Assembly (NCBI RefSeq): GCF_014252955.1
Contig: NZ_JACMIA010000001.1
Coordinates: 2,130,258-2,194,257 of the forward strand
From: Stappia sp. 28M-7
Lineage (GTDB): Bacteria; Pseudomonadota; Alphaproteobacteria; Rhizobiales; Stappiaceae
Length of the DNA: 64,000 bases
Direction of reading: 5' to 3'
This document shows positions 9,260 through 18,192 of this stretch, piece by piece. The position numbers were made by a program, and so were the translations under genes. Position 1 is the first letter of the stretch, and the number at the start of each line of letters is the position of its first letter. The notes below the pieces were generated by a model. It ran no database searches and had not been told where the DNA came from. It worked only from the letters and a program-made list of their open reading frames with translations.

Positions 9260-9696
9260 TCGAGCGTGAGAGGTGTCGTTCGTGAGCGCTGATGCCGCCC
9301 TCGCAAAGGTTGTGGGCTGGGGGGAGCATGCGCCATCTCCTGCTGTCCCATACCTGCTGGTTCCAGTTACCGGCCGTGTGCCCCGCATGCCCTGTCCCGT
9401 CAATTTTGAGGATGTATCCTCGTGAGGGCAGCTTTCTGAAATTGCGACGATTATGCGGGCCTTGCGCAATAATCCGGACCTCCGAGGCGATCTTCGTCAC
9501 GACGGGTGAGTCAGGGGAAAGTGGCCCGCTCCTTAAATCGCTGGCCTCCTTATGGGAGGTGAGAGCGCTTGATCTCGATGCAACCAGAATCTGCAATTCA
9601 ATCATTTCTTGAAGTGCTTCGGGCGTACGGTCAATGGCGGTAAACCATCGACCGTACAATTTATAGGTGCTGTGTCGTTATGGACGCATAGGATTA
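9260..9696. other. 437-bp intergenic region, promoter of the surface protein
   Basis: No convincing gene is seen here. The interval must carry the promoter of the giant repeat protein gene (reading leftwards) and the 3' end of the tail-collar gene. It contains a 14-bp perfect palindrome-like element, GAGGAT-GT-ATCCTC, at 9408-9421, and a looser inverted repeat around 9448-9474 (GATTATGCG...CGCAATAATC). Confidence 0.5.
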
Positions 9697-10527
9697 TTAC
9701 GGACGCGGCGGATAGAGCCCGTTGATCATGATGCAGTAGGTCATTGCCAGCGATGGCGACTGATTGCTGAAGGTGATGCCGTTACCCGTGTTGCCCACCG
9801 TGACGACACCTCCGGTGATGCCCGTCGGAACGGTAAAGCTGACGGGGCCATGGCCGGGGGTGCCGGTCAACTGGACGTCGAGGCCGCTCAGCGGAATGTC
9901 TGTCGCTGTGCTGGTGGAGGGAACATAGATGTATGCGGCCTGGGTGCCCGACGACGGAGCCTTGCCCAGATAGGAATCTGCCGCGAGGGTGCCGCCTCCG
10001 GTTTCGTCCTTTGCATTGAGTGCCGCACTAACCCCGAGCGTGCCCGGGCTCCCCGGCACGTTGACCGAAACCATGCCTCCGCCAACGCCGGTGAATGTCG
10101 CCTGATGATTGTGCGGCGGCAGGTTGGAGACAGTGAGCGTGGTGGTGGGCTGGCCGGACAGGCTTGCGAACGGCTGCGGCAACAATCCGGCACCTGCGCC
10201 GTAGTTGATGATCGCCCGGCCGCGCAGGTCCGGAAGAGCGAACTGGCCGCTCTGCGGAGACCCGCCGTACTGGGTGCCGATCAGGCTGTAGAGCGCCTGG
10301 TTGCCGTTGATAGCTATCAGCCGCCCATCCGCCGGCAGCCAGTTGTTGGGACACCAGTTGAAGGAAAAGGCACAGACGGAGCCGATGTAGGATTCGTCGT
10401 TGCAGGCCATTGCCGGTGCGGTAGTGCCGAGGACGACCATGCCTCCACCAAGACCGAGTGCTCCGGCAAGGCCGAGCGCGGAGAGGCCGCGGGCGACGGT
10501 GCGAGGCAGGCGAGTTGCGTTCCTCAT
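9697..10527 (-). CDS. Secreted phage tail-collar domain protein
   Basis: A 276-residue protein with a signal peptide (about residues 1-41, ending APAMA). The segment NWLPADGRLIAINGNQALYSLIGTQYGG...FALPDLRGRAIINYG is the tail-collar motif (Pfam Collar) found in phage short-tail-fibre proteins and in the bacterial microcystin-dependent protein (MdpB) group. The central part carries the GQPTTTLTVSNLPPHNHQATF motif common in that group. No other phage genes are nearby, so this looks like a chromosomal exported protein rather than a prophage remnant. Its function is unknown. An AT-rich stretch just upstream (10590-10640) is a plausible promoter. Confidence 0.8.
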   Translation of the reverse strand: MRNATRLPRTVARGLSALGLAGALGLGGGMVVLGTTAPAMACNDESYIGSVCAFSFNWCPNNWLPADGRLIAINGNQALYSLIGTQYGGSPQSGQFALPDLRGRAIINYGAGAGLLPQPFASLSGQPTTTLTVSNLPPHNHQATFTGVGGGMVSVNVPGSPGTLGVSAALNAKDETGGGTLAADSYLGKAPSSGTQAAYIYVPSTSTATDIPLSGLDVQLTGTPGHGPVSFTVPTGITGGVVTVGNTGNGITFSNQSPSLAMTYCIMINGLYPPRP

Positions 10528-10975
10528 GCTAATCTCCTTTTGGTTGGTGGCGGTCGAATCATGCGTCGTACGCTGGATCGCCGTCTTTTACCCTACGAAA
10601 TTTCTACCCAAAGTTATAAAGATAAAAATATGCAACCGATTGAACGGGGGCGGAATGTGCCCTCTCGCAGGTGGCCGAAGAAGTGCCGAAAGAGCCGCGC
10701 GGCACGCTTCACGTGGCTGCCGAAGGCTGCAGGCCCGCGGAGGTCGCCGTCCGCGCTCTACCGACCGGCCCCCGCTACAGGTCGCGGGCCGTACACTCCG
10801 CGACGATCTCATCGCTCACCTGAAAGCTTGGCCCTCCCGGGCGACGGAGCGCGCCGATGGCGGATTCCTTGTTTGGTGCATGGGAATCCTATTTGGTACA
10901 TTGCGCCGGGCCAGGGTTGAAATTCGGCGTATTTGGTGCAGAACGAGCGCGAGCGAGACACAAGGAAGCCTTTAA
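10528..10975. other. 448-bp divergent intergenic region
   Basis: This gap separates the leftward tail-collar gene from rightward dusA and so must hold both promoters. The left part (10590-10640) is AT-rich. The right part holds three copies of TTTGGT(G/A)CA listed separately. A reverse-strand frame at 10588-10812 has no ribosome site or recognisable content and is not called. Confidence 0.55.
10871..10940 (+). promoter_or_regulatory. Three TTTGGTRCA repeats upstream of dusA
   Basis: The 10-mers GTTTGGTGCA (10871-10880), ATTTGGTACA (10891-10900) and ATTTGGTGCA (10931-10940) start 20 and 40 bp apart, close to two and four helical turns, so a protein could bind all three on one DNA face. They end 35 bp before the dusA start. 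The binding factor is unknown. Confidence 0.5.
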
Positions 10976-12010
10976 GTGGCTGGAAAGCTGTATCTACCGA
11001 CGGTCACGCGCCTGGCCGTCGCACCGATGATGGAATGGACCGACCGCAACTGCCGAGCGTTCCACCGTCACCTGAGTTCCCATGCGCTGCTCTATACCGA
11101 GATGGTTGCCGCGGCCGCCGTCATTCATGGCGATCGGGAAAAACTCCTTGGCTTCAACGCCATGGAACACGCTGTCGCCTGCCAGCTCGGCGGATCCGAT
11201 CCGCGCGAACTGGCGCAGGCCGCGCGCGTGGTCGAGGATTTCGGCTATGACGAGGTCAACCTCAATGTCGGCTGTCCGTCCGACCGGGTGCAGTCGGGCC
11301 GCTTCGGCGCCTGCCTGATGCGCGAGCCGGAGCTGGTCGCCGAAAGCGTTGCCGCCATGCGCGAGGTCGTCTCGATCCCGGTGACCGTCAAATGCCGCAT
11401 CGGCGTCGACGACCAGGACCCGGGAGAGGCGCTCGACCGGCTGGCCGATACCGTCGTGGCGGCCGGTGTCGACGCGCTGTGGGTGCATGCCCGCAAGGCC
11501 TGGCTGAAAGGCCTGTCGCCCAAGGAAAATCGCGATATTCCGCCGCTCGACTACGACCGCGTCTACCGGCTGAAGCAGCGCCTGCCGGATCTGTATATCG
11601 GCATCAATGGCGGGATCTCCAATCTCGACGAGGCGGAGGCGCACCTTCAGCGCGTCGACGGGGTGATGCTGGGCCGCGCGGCCTATCACGACCCGTGGCT
11701 CCTTGCCGATGTCGACCGGCGCCTGCATGGGGCGGAAAATCCCGTTGCCACGCGCGAGGAGGCGGTCGAGGCCTTCCGTCCGTACATCCTGGCGCGGCTC
11801 GAAGAGGGCGGCCGGGCAAACCAGATGCTGCGGCACATGCTGGGGCTCTATCACGGCGTTCCGGGCGCTCGGTCCTGGCGCCGGCGGCTCACCGTGGACG
11901 CGGTGAAACCGGGCGCCGGCATCGAGGTTCTGGACGAGGCCCTTGCCGAGATTGCCAGTGCCGGACTGGACAAAGCGGCCGCCTTGGGTCAGTTAGAAGC
12001 CACGGGGTAG
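10976..12010 (+). CDS. dusA: tRNA-dihydrouridine(20/20a) synthase DusA
   Basis: A 344-residue FMN enzyme that reduces specific uridines to dihydrouridine in the tRNA D-loop. The N-terminal RLAVAPMMEWTDRNCRAF, the NLNVGCPSDRVQSGRFGACLM segment holding the catalytic Cys, VTVKCRIGVDD and the C-terminal GLYHGVPGARSWRRRL are all DusA-type. Translation starts at GTG 10976, with AAGGAA about 8 nt upstream; the first internal Met lies inside the conserved APMMEW motif, so a shorter start is not possible. It stands alone behind a possible repeated operator. Confidence 0.95.
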   Translation: MAGKLYLPTVTRLAVAPMMEWTDRNCRAFHRHLSSHALLYTEMVAAAAVIHGDREKLLGFNAMEHAVACQLGGSDPRELAQAARVVEDFGYDEVNLNVGCPSDRVQSGRFGACLMREPELVAESVAAMREVVSIPVTVKCRIGVDDQDPGEALDRLADTVVAAGVDALWVHARKAWLKGLSPKENRDIPPLDYDRVYRLKQRLPDLYIGINGGISNLDEAEAHLQRVDGVMLGRAAYHDPWLLADVDRRLHGAENPVATREEAVEAFRPYILARLEEGGRANQMLRHMLGLYHGVPGARSWRRRLTVDAVKPGAGIEVLDEALAEIASAGLDKAAALGQLEATG

Positions 12011-12076
12011 GCGACCGGCTGAGTCCGGCCCGCCCGTCCCCGCTTCCTTCCCGCGCCGCATCCAGTGGGGGCTTTC

Positions 12077-12907
12077 ATGGATTTTTCGTCGATCAACGGC
12101 GAGGTCGTCGGCCTCGCGTTTGCCCTTGTTGCGTCGGGCGCCGTCGCCGGCCTGCTGGCCGGCGTCTTCGGCATCGGCGGCGGGGCGGTGCTGGTGCCGG
12201 TGCTCTACCAGTTCCTCACCTGGCTCGGCGTCGACGAGGCGGTGCGCATGCACATCTCCGTGGCGACCTCGCTCGGCATCATCGTGCCGACGTCAATCCG
12301 CTCCTTCATGGCGCACAAGAAGCGCGGCGCAGCCGACCTTGAGCTGCTGAAGAGCTGGCTTATTCCCGTTCCTGTGGGCGTCGTGATCGCCAGTCTCGTT
12401 GCGGCCTATGTCTCCGGCGACGGCCTGAAAGGCATCTTCGCGGGCATCGCCGTGATCGTCGGCCTGCGCATGCTATTCAACCGCGAGAGCTGGAAGATCG
12501 GCAGCGACATCCCCGGCAACCCGGTCAGGGCGATCTGCGGCGTGCTGATCGGCTTCTTCTCGGCGCTGATGGGTATCGGCGGCGGCGTCATGAACAACAC
12601 CTTCATGACCCTCTACGGCCGGCCCATCCACCAGGCGGTTGCGACCTCGTCTGGCACCGGCGTGCTGATTTCCATTCCCGGCGTCATCGGCATGATGTGG
12701 GCCGGCTGGGGTGAGCCGAACCTGCCGGCGTTCTCGCTCGGCTACGTCAACCTCCTCGGTGTGGCGCTGATCATTCCGATCACCACGCTGGCCGCACCGT
12801 TCGGCGTCAAGATCGCCCACGCCCTGCCGCGCCGCTATCTGGAAATCTTCTTCGGCCTGTTCCTGCTGTCGGTGGCCGCGCGCTTCGCCTGGAGCCTGTG
12901 GGGCTGA
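12077..12907 (+). CDS. TauE/SafE-family (TSUP) membrane transporter
   Basis: A 276-residue integral membrane protein with about eight hydrophobic segments, typical of TSUP transporters that move sulfite, sulfoacetate or other sulfur-containing anions. Both repeat halves show the family motif: GVFGIGGGAVLVPVLYQF in the first and SALMGIGGGVMNNTFMTLYGRPIHQAVATSSGTG in the second. The ATG at 12077 follows a GGGG stretch; a GTG at 12065 is an alternative. The substrate cannot be told from sequence. It converges, with a 4-bp gap, on the aspartic protease gene. Confidence 0.9.
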   Translation: MDFSSINGEVVGLAFALVASGAVAGLLAGVFGIGGGAVLVPVLYQFLTWLGVDEAVRMHISVATSLGIIVPTSIRSFMAHKKRGAADLELLKSWLIPVPVGVVIASLVAAYVSGDGLKGIFAGIAVIVGLRMLFNRESWKIGSDIPGNPVRAICGVLIGFFSALMGIGGGVMNNTFMTLYGRPIHQAVATSSGTGVLISIPGVIGMMWAGWGEPNLPAFSLGYVNLLGVALIIPITTLAAPFGVKIAHALPRRYLEIFFGLFLLSVAARFAWSLWG

Positions 12908-12911
12908 CGGA

Positions 12912-13628
12912 TCACGGCTCCAGGATCAGGCGGTCGCCCTCGACGCGCCAGCTCCGGAGCCGGTCCATCGCCGACATGCCGAGCAGGCTGGTCTCCAGCG
13001 TGCCGGGATGTGCAACGAAGGCGCGCAGGTCGCGAAGCGTGTAATCGCCGATCTGCAACCGGTCCAGCTGGACCGTCGCGACCTGGGTGCGTCCGTTCGC
13101 CGTCGACACCGGAACCGTATAGGACAACGTCGCCGGGTCGATCCCGGCGGCACGCGCATCCGCATCCGTCAGCGTGACCGCCGAAGCTCCCGTGTCGAAC
13201 AGGAAGTCGACATCGGCGCCGTTGACCTGTGCCGCGATGCGGTAGTGGCTGGAACGGTCGCGGATAATGGTGATGGTGCCGGTCTGCGGATCGGTAAGCG
13301 CCATGCCGGGAACCAGCGTTCCGACCACGCGGCGGGCAACCACCTCCAGTTCGTCGCGCCAGGCATAGCCGGTGACCAGCAGCGCGCCGAGGGCACCCCA
13401 GATGAGCAGGCTGCGCAGCAGCGCCGGCACCTGGCGCGGCGAGGCGAGCATCGAGCCGCCGATCACCACGAGCAAGGCCAGCAGCGCGACGATGCGGGGA
13501 CCGGTTTCGGAATAGCCGCCTTCGTCGCCCGGCATGTCGAAGCCGAACAGGTAAGCGACGATAGCCGTGGCGATCACCGCGATCAGAAGCGCGAGAATGA
13601 CGAGGCCTGCCGTCTTGCCGCGAAACAT
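12912..13628 (-). CDS. Membrane-anchored retropepsin-like aspartic protease (TIGR02281-like)
   Basis: A 238-residue protein with three N-terminal hydrophobic segments (to about residue 95) followed by a clan AA aspartic protease domain. The active-site motif is FLFDTGASAVTLTDADA, and the C-terminal LLGMSAMDRLRSW is the usual end of this family. A single DTG implies it works as a homodimer, probably facing the periplasm. Its ATG overlaps the stop of the DUF1289 gene (TGATG), so the two are translationally coupled. Substrates are unknown. Confidence 0.88.
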   Translation of the reverse strand: MFRGKTAGLVILALLIAVIATAIVAYLFGFDMPGDEGGYSETGPRIVALLALLVVIGGSMLASPRQVPALLRSLLIWGALGALLVTGYAWRDELEVVARRVVGTLVPGMALTDPQTGTITIIRDRSSHYRIAAQVNGADVDFLFDTGASAVTLTDADARAAGIDPATLSYTVPVSTANGRTQVATVQLDRLQIGDYTLRDLRAFVAHPGTLETSLLGMSAMDRLRSWRVEGDRLILEP

Positions 13629-13810
13629 CAGCGTGCCTCCGCTGTGGAGGCGGACCGGCCGGCGAGGGAGGCATTGATCGCGCGGCGCTCGGCCTCCGAG
13701 AAGCTCGCCCAGCCGGCGATCTCGTCCAAGGTGCGCAGGCAGCCGGCGCAAAGGCCCGTCGCCGGGTTGATCTGGCAGAGGCGGATGCAGGGGCTGTCGC
13801 TGCCTGTCAT
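13628..13810 (-). CDS. DUF1289 small Cys-rich protein
   Basis: Sixty residues with the pattern SPCIRLCQINPATGLCAGCLRTLDEIAGW, the DUF1289 signature: four Cys that probably bind a metal, followed by a helix (FSEAERRAINASL). The function is unknown; members are widespread in Proteobacteria. Its stop shares bases with the start of the downstream aspartic protease, so it is the first gene of a two-gene unit. Confidence 0.9.
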   Translation of the reverse strand: MTGSDSPCIRLCQINPATGLCAGCLRTLDEIAGWASFSEAERRAINASLAGRSASTAEAR

Positions 13811-13863
13811 GTCTCTCGTGGGTCCTGTCGTTGCGGTGTGATCCCTATCCCATGTGGGGGATT

Positions 13864-15036
13864 TCAGCGCCCGGACAAGATCGTGATCGGTGCGGCAAGG
13901 ATCTTGAGCGGGAAGGTGACTGCCGCCTTGGCCGTGTTGCCGACCACGTCCACGGTCGTCTCCGTCGGTCCGGACTGCTGTCGCAGCTCCAGGGACTGCA
14001 GCGCCTGGCCGAGTTCCGGCGCCACCTGGGCAAGCTGGGCGAACTTGCCGTGATTGGCGGCATCGTCCCCCTTTACGTCGGTAAGGTCGACGACGACGGC
14101 ACCGAGCCTTGCCAGTTCCTCCTCGTCGCCATAGGCGCCGAGCCGCTCGCCGCCGGCAAGCAGGCTGGAGGCCTGCAAGGCCCGGTCATCGCGGGATATA
14201 AGGATGACATAGGGCCGCTCCGGCTTGCCGGTGCGGCGCAGCTGCGCCTTGAACACATCGACATCCACATCCGGTGCAGCCATCGCAATCAGGCCGATCT
14301 TGTGCGCGGGCAGCGGTTTTCCGGAAATGCGGATCTGGCGGATCGTCTCCGTCAGCACCCAGTTGCCCATCGAGTGGGCCAGCACGTTGACCCGGTCGGC
14401 GCTGGAGGCGGCCAGTGCGCGCAAGGTGCGCTCGAGCGAGTCCCGCGCGATCGTGGCGCTGTTGGTGTCATAGAGATAGCCGGTGACATCGCCGCTGGAC
14501 GCCCAGGTGAACAGCACCGCCACGCTCGGCATGTTGCTGTCGTGCTTCAGCTGAGTCATCCGGTACAGCGCTTCGGGAAAGCGCGTGTTGTAGCCGTGGA
14601 CGAAGAGGAACACCTCGCGCTTGCCCTTCGGACGCTTCGCCAGCTGGCGTTCCAACTCGGCGCTGAAGCCCTTGTCGTCGAGATAGGAGGCCGAGCGCAG
14701 TGTGAAGTCCTTGGCCGGGTCGCCTGGCGGGATGGACGGCCATTCGATCGAGCCCGGTTTGTGTTCGGGCGGAACCGAGACAGTGGCAACGGCATGGTCG
14801 AGGCCGGCGCCGCGTTCGCCGCTGAACAGGCTGCCGCGTGTCGTGTCGCGCTTGCGGGTGGTGGCGATCAGGATTTCGTGGGCGGTTGCGCCGGGGGCGA
14901 TGGCCTGTGTCTCGATCAGGCTGCCCGGGCCGGGGCGTCCGGCGCAGGCGGCAAGCACGAGCGCAGCGACAAGCATGACGACCACCGCCGGAGAGGCGGA
15001 AACGATCTTGCCGTTACGGGAAGTTGAGCTTGTCAC
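13864..15036 (-). CDS. DUF900 alpha/beta-hydrolase lipoprotein
   Basis: A 390-residue protein whose N-terminus (VVVMLVAALVLAACAG) is a lipoprotein signal with Cys at about residue 31. The body is a DUF900 alpha/beta hydrolase: VFLFVHGYNTRFPEALYRM supplies the oxyanion region, NVLAHSMGNWVL has the nucleophilic Ser, and AAPDVDVDVF follows. It is probably attached to a membrane on the periplasmic side, with unknown ester substrate. Oriented like DUF1289 53 bp downstream but not overlapping it. Confidence 0.87.
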   Translation of the reverse strand: MTSSTSRNGKIVSASPAVVVMLVAALVLAACAGRPGPGSLIETQAIAPGATAHEILIATTRKRDTTRGSLFSGERGAGLDHAVATVSVPPEHKPGSIEWPSIPPGDPAKDFTLRSASYLDDKGFSAELERQLAKRPKGKREVFLFVHGYNTRFPEALYRMTQLKHDSNMPSVAVLFTWASSGDVTGYLYDTNSATIARDSLERTLRALAASSADRVNVLAHSMGNWVLTETIRQIRISGKPLPAHKIGLIAMAAPDVDVDVFKAQLRRTGKPERPYVILISRDDRALQASSLLAGGERLGAYGDEEELARLGAVVVDLTDVKGDDAANHGKFAQLAQVAPELGQALQSLELRQQSGPTETTVDVVGNTAKAAVTFPLKILAAPITILSGR

Positions 15037-15120
15037 CCTGCAGACCTCATACTCGGAACGGGCCGGCAGCGCCTGCCGAAAGCCGATAGTCTTCTTATCA
15101 GCAAATGCGCCGGGATGCAG

Positions 15121-15948
15121 TCATCGTGCAAGGCAGAAGCCGACAAGCAGGCCGACAAGGGCGACCTGCTGTGTCGCACCGAGCACATCTCCCGTGTGGC
15201 CCCCGATGCGCGCGCGCGCCAGGAGCGCGGTGCCGATAGCTGCCGCTGCGGCAAGAAACAGCGCGGCAAAGACCGCCGTAGCGGGGAGAAGGGCAAGACC
15301 GGCAAGCGCGGCGGCAAGGCCGAGGAAAAGGGCCAGTGCTGCTGCGCGCGAGGAAGGTTGTCCGCTGGCGGCCGCCAGACCGTCGGGCCGGGCAGGGGCA
15401 AGCGAGGTCCACACGCCGACCATGGCGGCGCGCGAGGCGGCCTCGGCGAGGACCAGCAGGAGCGCTGCCGAAGTGGCACCGACACGCTCGGTCAGCGCTG
15501 CGAGAAGCACGACCCGCAGGCCGACGCCAACGATGAGAGCCAGCGTGCCGAAGGCGCCGATGCGGCTGTCCTTCATGATCTCCAGCCGCCGCTCGCGCCG
15601 GCTTGCACCGAAAAACCCGTCTGCGACATCGGCGAGCCCGTCCTCGTGCAGAGCGCCGGTCAGCATCATGGCAAGGGCGACGGCAAGGAGCGATGCGGCG
15701 AGCGGCGGCAGGTCCGTAAGGCCTGAGAGCACCAGCAGCAGGGCAGGCGGCAGGGCGAGCAGGGCGCCAGCAACCGGCACCAGCCAGGCAGCGCGAGAGA
15801 AGGCGGGAAGCTGCGACGGATCGTCCAGCCGGTTGACCACCGGAACGGGCACGCGGGAGAAGAACCGCAGGCAGGCCGCAAGGTCGGCGGCGGAGCGCAG
15901 CACGCGATGCGCGATCCTGTCGCGGGGGACTTCGGCCTCAGGCTTCAT
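15121..15948 (-). CDS. cobS: Adenosylcobinamide-GDP ribazoletransferase
   Basis: A 275-residue polytopic membrane enzyme joining adenosylcobinamide-GDP to alpha-ribazole to make adenosylcobalamin (called cobV in the Pseudomonas scheme). The motif GALHEDGLADVADGFFGASRRERRLEIMKDSRIGAFG is diagnostic, and GGHTGDVLGATQQ near the C-terminus is the second conserved loop. It is divergent from cobT across a 107-bp gap, so both ends of nucleotide loop assembly are encoded side by side. The ATG at 15948 is the only sensible start. Confidence 0.95.
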   Translation of the reverse strand: MKPEAEVPRDRIAHRVLRSAADLAACLRFFSRVPVPVVNRLDDPSQLPAFSRAAWLVPVAGALLALPPALLLVLSGLTDLPPLAASLLAVALAMMLTGALHEDGLADVADGFFGASRRERRLEIMKDSRIGAFGTLALIVGVGLRVVLLAALTERVGATSAALLLVLAEAASRAAMVGVWTSLAPARPDGLAAASGQPSSRAAALALFLGLAAALAGLALLPATAVFAALFLAAAAAIGTALLARARIGGHTGDVLGATQQVALVGLLVGFCLAR

Positions 15949-16055
15949 TTTTCACTCATCCGACTTTGCGAGCCTGCGCCCGCCGGTTTATAGATCGGCG
16001 CCCGCCCGCCGCCAAGATCGTGCGGACTGCCGATACCAGCCGGAGTTTCCAGCCC

Positions 16056-17084
16056 ATGTCCCTTTCGCCGTCCGCGCTTCCCTTCGACGATATCCGCAAC
16101 CTGGTCCGCCAGATGCCTGGGCCCGACGAGGAGGCGGTGGCGGAGGTGCGCGCGCGCGACGCGCAGCTGACCAAGCCTGCCGGTTCGCTCGGCAAGCTGG
16201 AAGACCTCGCCGAGTGGCTGGCCGGCTGGAGCGGCCGTGGCCGTCCCAAGGTCAGCCGGCCGGTCGTCGCGATCTTCGCGGCGAATCATGGCGTTGCCGA
16301 CAAGGGCGTCTCGGCGTTTCCCGCCAGCGTCACCCGGCAGATGGTGGAGAATTTCGCAGCCGGCGGCGCGGCGATCAACCAGATCTGTATCGCCCATGAT
16401 CTCGGCCTGAAGATCTTCGACCTGGCGCTGGACATGCCGACGCCGGATATCACCGAGGAAGATGCCTTCGACGAGGCGAATTGTGCCGCGACCATGGCTT
16501 TCGGCATGGAGGCGGTCGCCGGCGGCACCGACCTGTTGTGCATCGGTGAGATGGGCATTGCCAATACCACTGTCGCCTCCGCTCTGCTGGCCGGCCTGTT
16601 CGGCGGCACGCCGGGCGACTGGGTGGGTCCGGGAACCGGCGTCGATGCCGAGGGCATGGCCCGCAAGCGCGCCGCCGTCGAGCAGGCCGTTGCCCGGATC
16701 GAGGGGACGAGCGATCCGCTGGAGGTGCTGCGCCGCGTCGGTGGGCGCGAGCTTGCCGCCATGGCCGGCGCCGTGCTGGCCGCGCGCCTGCAGCGCACTC
16801 CGGTGATCGTCGACGGCTTCGTTGCGACCGCCGCTGTCGCCGTGCTGCATGCGATGGATCCGCGCGCCCTCGATCATTGCCTGTTCGCCCATGTGTCCGC
16901 CGAGCCGGCGCATCGCATGGCGCTGGAAAAGCTCGGTAAGGAGCCGCTGCTCGATCTGGGCATGCGGCTCGGCGAGGGGACGGGCGCAGCGCTCGCGGCC
17001 GGAATCGTGCGTGCCGCCGCGCAGGTGCATGACGGCATGGCAACGTTCTCCGATGCCGGCGTGTCGGGGAAGGGCGAGAGCTAG
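16056..17084 (+). CDS. cobT: Nicotinate-nucleotide-dimethylbenzimidazole phosphoribosyltransferase
   Basis: A 342-residue enzyme making alpha-ribazole phosphate from dimethylbenzimidazole and nicotinate mononucleotide, the substrate branch feeding CobS. Family landmarks are LTKPAGSLGKLEDLAEWLAGW, IFAANHGVADKGVSAFP, EMGIANTTVASALLAGL and the C-terminal LDLGMRLGEGTGAALAAGIVRAA, containing the proposed catalytic Glu. The ATG at 16056 matches the usual family start; the frame is open upstream. Its TAG stop lies in a CTAG shared with the convergent AraC gene. Confidence 0.96.
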   Translation: MSLSPSALPFDDIRNLVRQMPGPDEEAVAEVRARDAQLTKPAGSLGKLEDLAEWLAGWSGRGRPKVSRPVVAIFAANHGVADKGVSAFPASVTRQMVENFAAGGAAINQICIAHDLGLKIFDLALDMPTPDITEEDAFDEANCAATMAFGMEAVAGGTDLLCIGEMGIANTTVASALLAGLFGGTPGDWVGPGTGVDAEGMARKRAAVEQAVARIEGTSDPLEVLRRVGGRELAAMAGAVLAARLQRTPVIVDGFVATAAVAVLHAMDPRALDHCLFAHVSAEPAHRMALEKLGKEPLLDLGMRLGEGTGAALAAGIVRAAAQVHDGMATFSDAGVSGKGES

Positions 17085-18139
17085 GTCTCTCTCGCCTCGG
17101 CGCCAGAAAGTCTCGCCCGGACCGCGCTCGGCGTTTCGCCGGTCACGCGCAGGAATTCGCGGTTGAAGTTGGACTTGGTGTTGAAGCCGCTGGCCAACAT
17201 CGCAGCGGTAACGCTGTGTCCTTCGGAGAGCAGCTTGCAGGCGTGGCGGATGCGGTAGCCGTTGACGTGGCGTGAGACATTTTCGCCGTGCATGCGGTTG
17301 ATCGCCGCCGAGAGCTGTTTCATCGGAACGTGCAGGCGCCGGGCAAGGCGCGCGAGCGTCAGGTCCGGGTCGAGGCATGCGCCGCCCTGGTCGAGCAGCG
17401 CGTCGAGACGCGCCATCAGCGCCCTGTCGGCCTCGCTGTTCACCTCGGCTCCGGCTTCGCCTTCCTGGGACGCGGGCTCTCCGGTGTCGGTCTTTTCGTC
17501 GTCTTCTCCCATCGCTCCAGGGCGCGCTGCAACGAGGCCTAGCAGGCCTACGGCCAGAAGCGCCAACGACGAGGTGAGGCTGACCAGCAGCGGGCGCAGC
17601 CACGCCTCGCCGGACATCAGCGCAACGGCAATGGCCGTATCGCTGACCGCCGACAGTAGGAGCGAGGCGCCGACCACCTGCCAGATGCGCCGGGGAAGAT
17701 GGCCGGCCTCGAGCCGCGCAAGCGGCAGGTCCTCTCGGCCCCGCGCCTGAAACAGGATCGCGGCGCCGTAGCCGGAATACAATGCGACGAGAGCAACGTC
17801 GGGCAGCCAGTGCAGCGAACCCTGGCCGAGCGGCACGGCAATGGCCGTGGCAAGGGGTGCCACCGCGTGAGGCAGGGCGCCGGGCAGTGCGGGTGCGCGG
17901 ATCGCCGCCTGCCGGAAGGCGAGATAGGCGAGCGGAGGCACCAGAGAGGCGGTGACCGGCAGCACCGGCTGCAGCGCGGCAAGGCCGTAGTGCTGGACCA
18001 GCGAGATGAGGGTGCCCTGCATCGCGGCCGCCCCGAGCAGCACCGGAAAGAGCGAGGGGCCGTCCCGCAGCAGGACGAAGCGGCAGGCCAGGAAAGCCAG
18101 CACGAGAGCGACCGCAAGCGGGATCGGCAAGACGAGCAT
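17081..18139 (-). CDS. AraC-family regulator with N-terminal membrane domain
   Basis: A 352-residue protein with six or seven hydrophobic segments in the first ~215 residues, an acidic linker, and a C-terminal AraC-type double HTH (LTLARLARRLHVPMKQLSAAINRMHGENVSRHVNGYRIRHACKLLSEG...MLASGFNTKSNFNREFLRVTGETPSAVR). This is a membrane-embedded one-component sensor. It starts at ATG 18139 and is divergent from a secreted hydrolase gene across 148 bp containing a directly repeated 13-mer typical of AraC sites, so that hydrolase is the likely target. Its stop overlaps that of cobT (CTAG). Confidence 0.88.
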   Translation of the reverse strand: MLVLPIPLAVALVLAFLACRFVLLRDGPSLFPVLLGAAAMQGTLISLVQHYGLAALQPVLPVTASLVPPLAYLAFRQAAIRAPALPGALPHAVAPLATAIAVPLGQGSLHWLPDVALVALYSGYGAAILFQARGREDLPLARLEAGHLPRRIWQVVGASLLLSAVSDTAIAVALMSGEAWLRPLLVSLTSSLALLAVGLLGLVAARPGAMGEDDEKTDTGEPASQEGEAGAEVNSEADRALMARLDALLDQGGACLDPDLTLARLARRLHVPMKQLSAAINRMHGENVSRHVNGYRIRHACKLLSEGHSVTAAMLASGFNTKSNFNREFLRVTGETPSAVRARLSGAEARET

Positions 18140-18192
18140 CAGGGGCCTCGGTGAATCGCATCGGGCACGGGGTCGACGCATCCCAGGTACAG

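Noticed and set aside
9057-9659. Reverse-strand 200-codon frame upstream of and over the 5' end of the giant surface gene
   Set aside because: It overlaps the signal peptide and N-terminal domain of the real gene in another frame and has no domain.
10588-10812. Reverse-strand 74-codon frame upstream of the tail-collar gene
   Set aside because: No ribosome site, Arg/Pro/Ser-rich composition, and it covers the expected promoter.
15949-16055. Cobalamin riboswitch between cobS and cobT
   Set aside because: The gap is only 107 bp and I see neither the B12 box nor the multi-helix layout.
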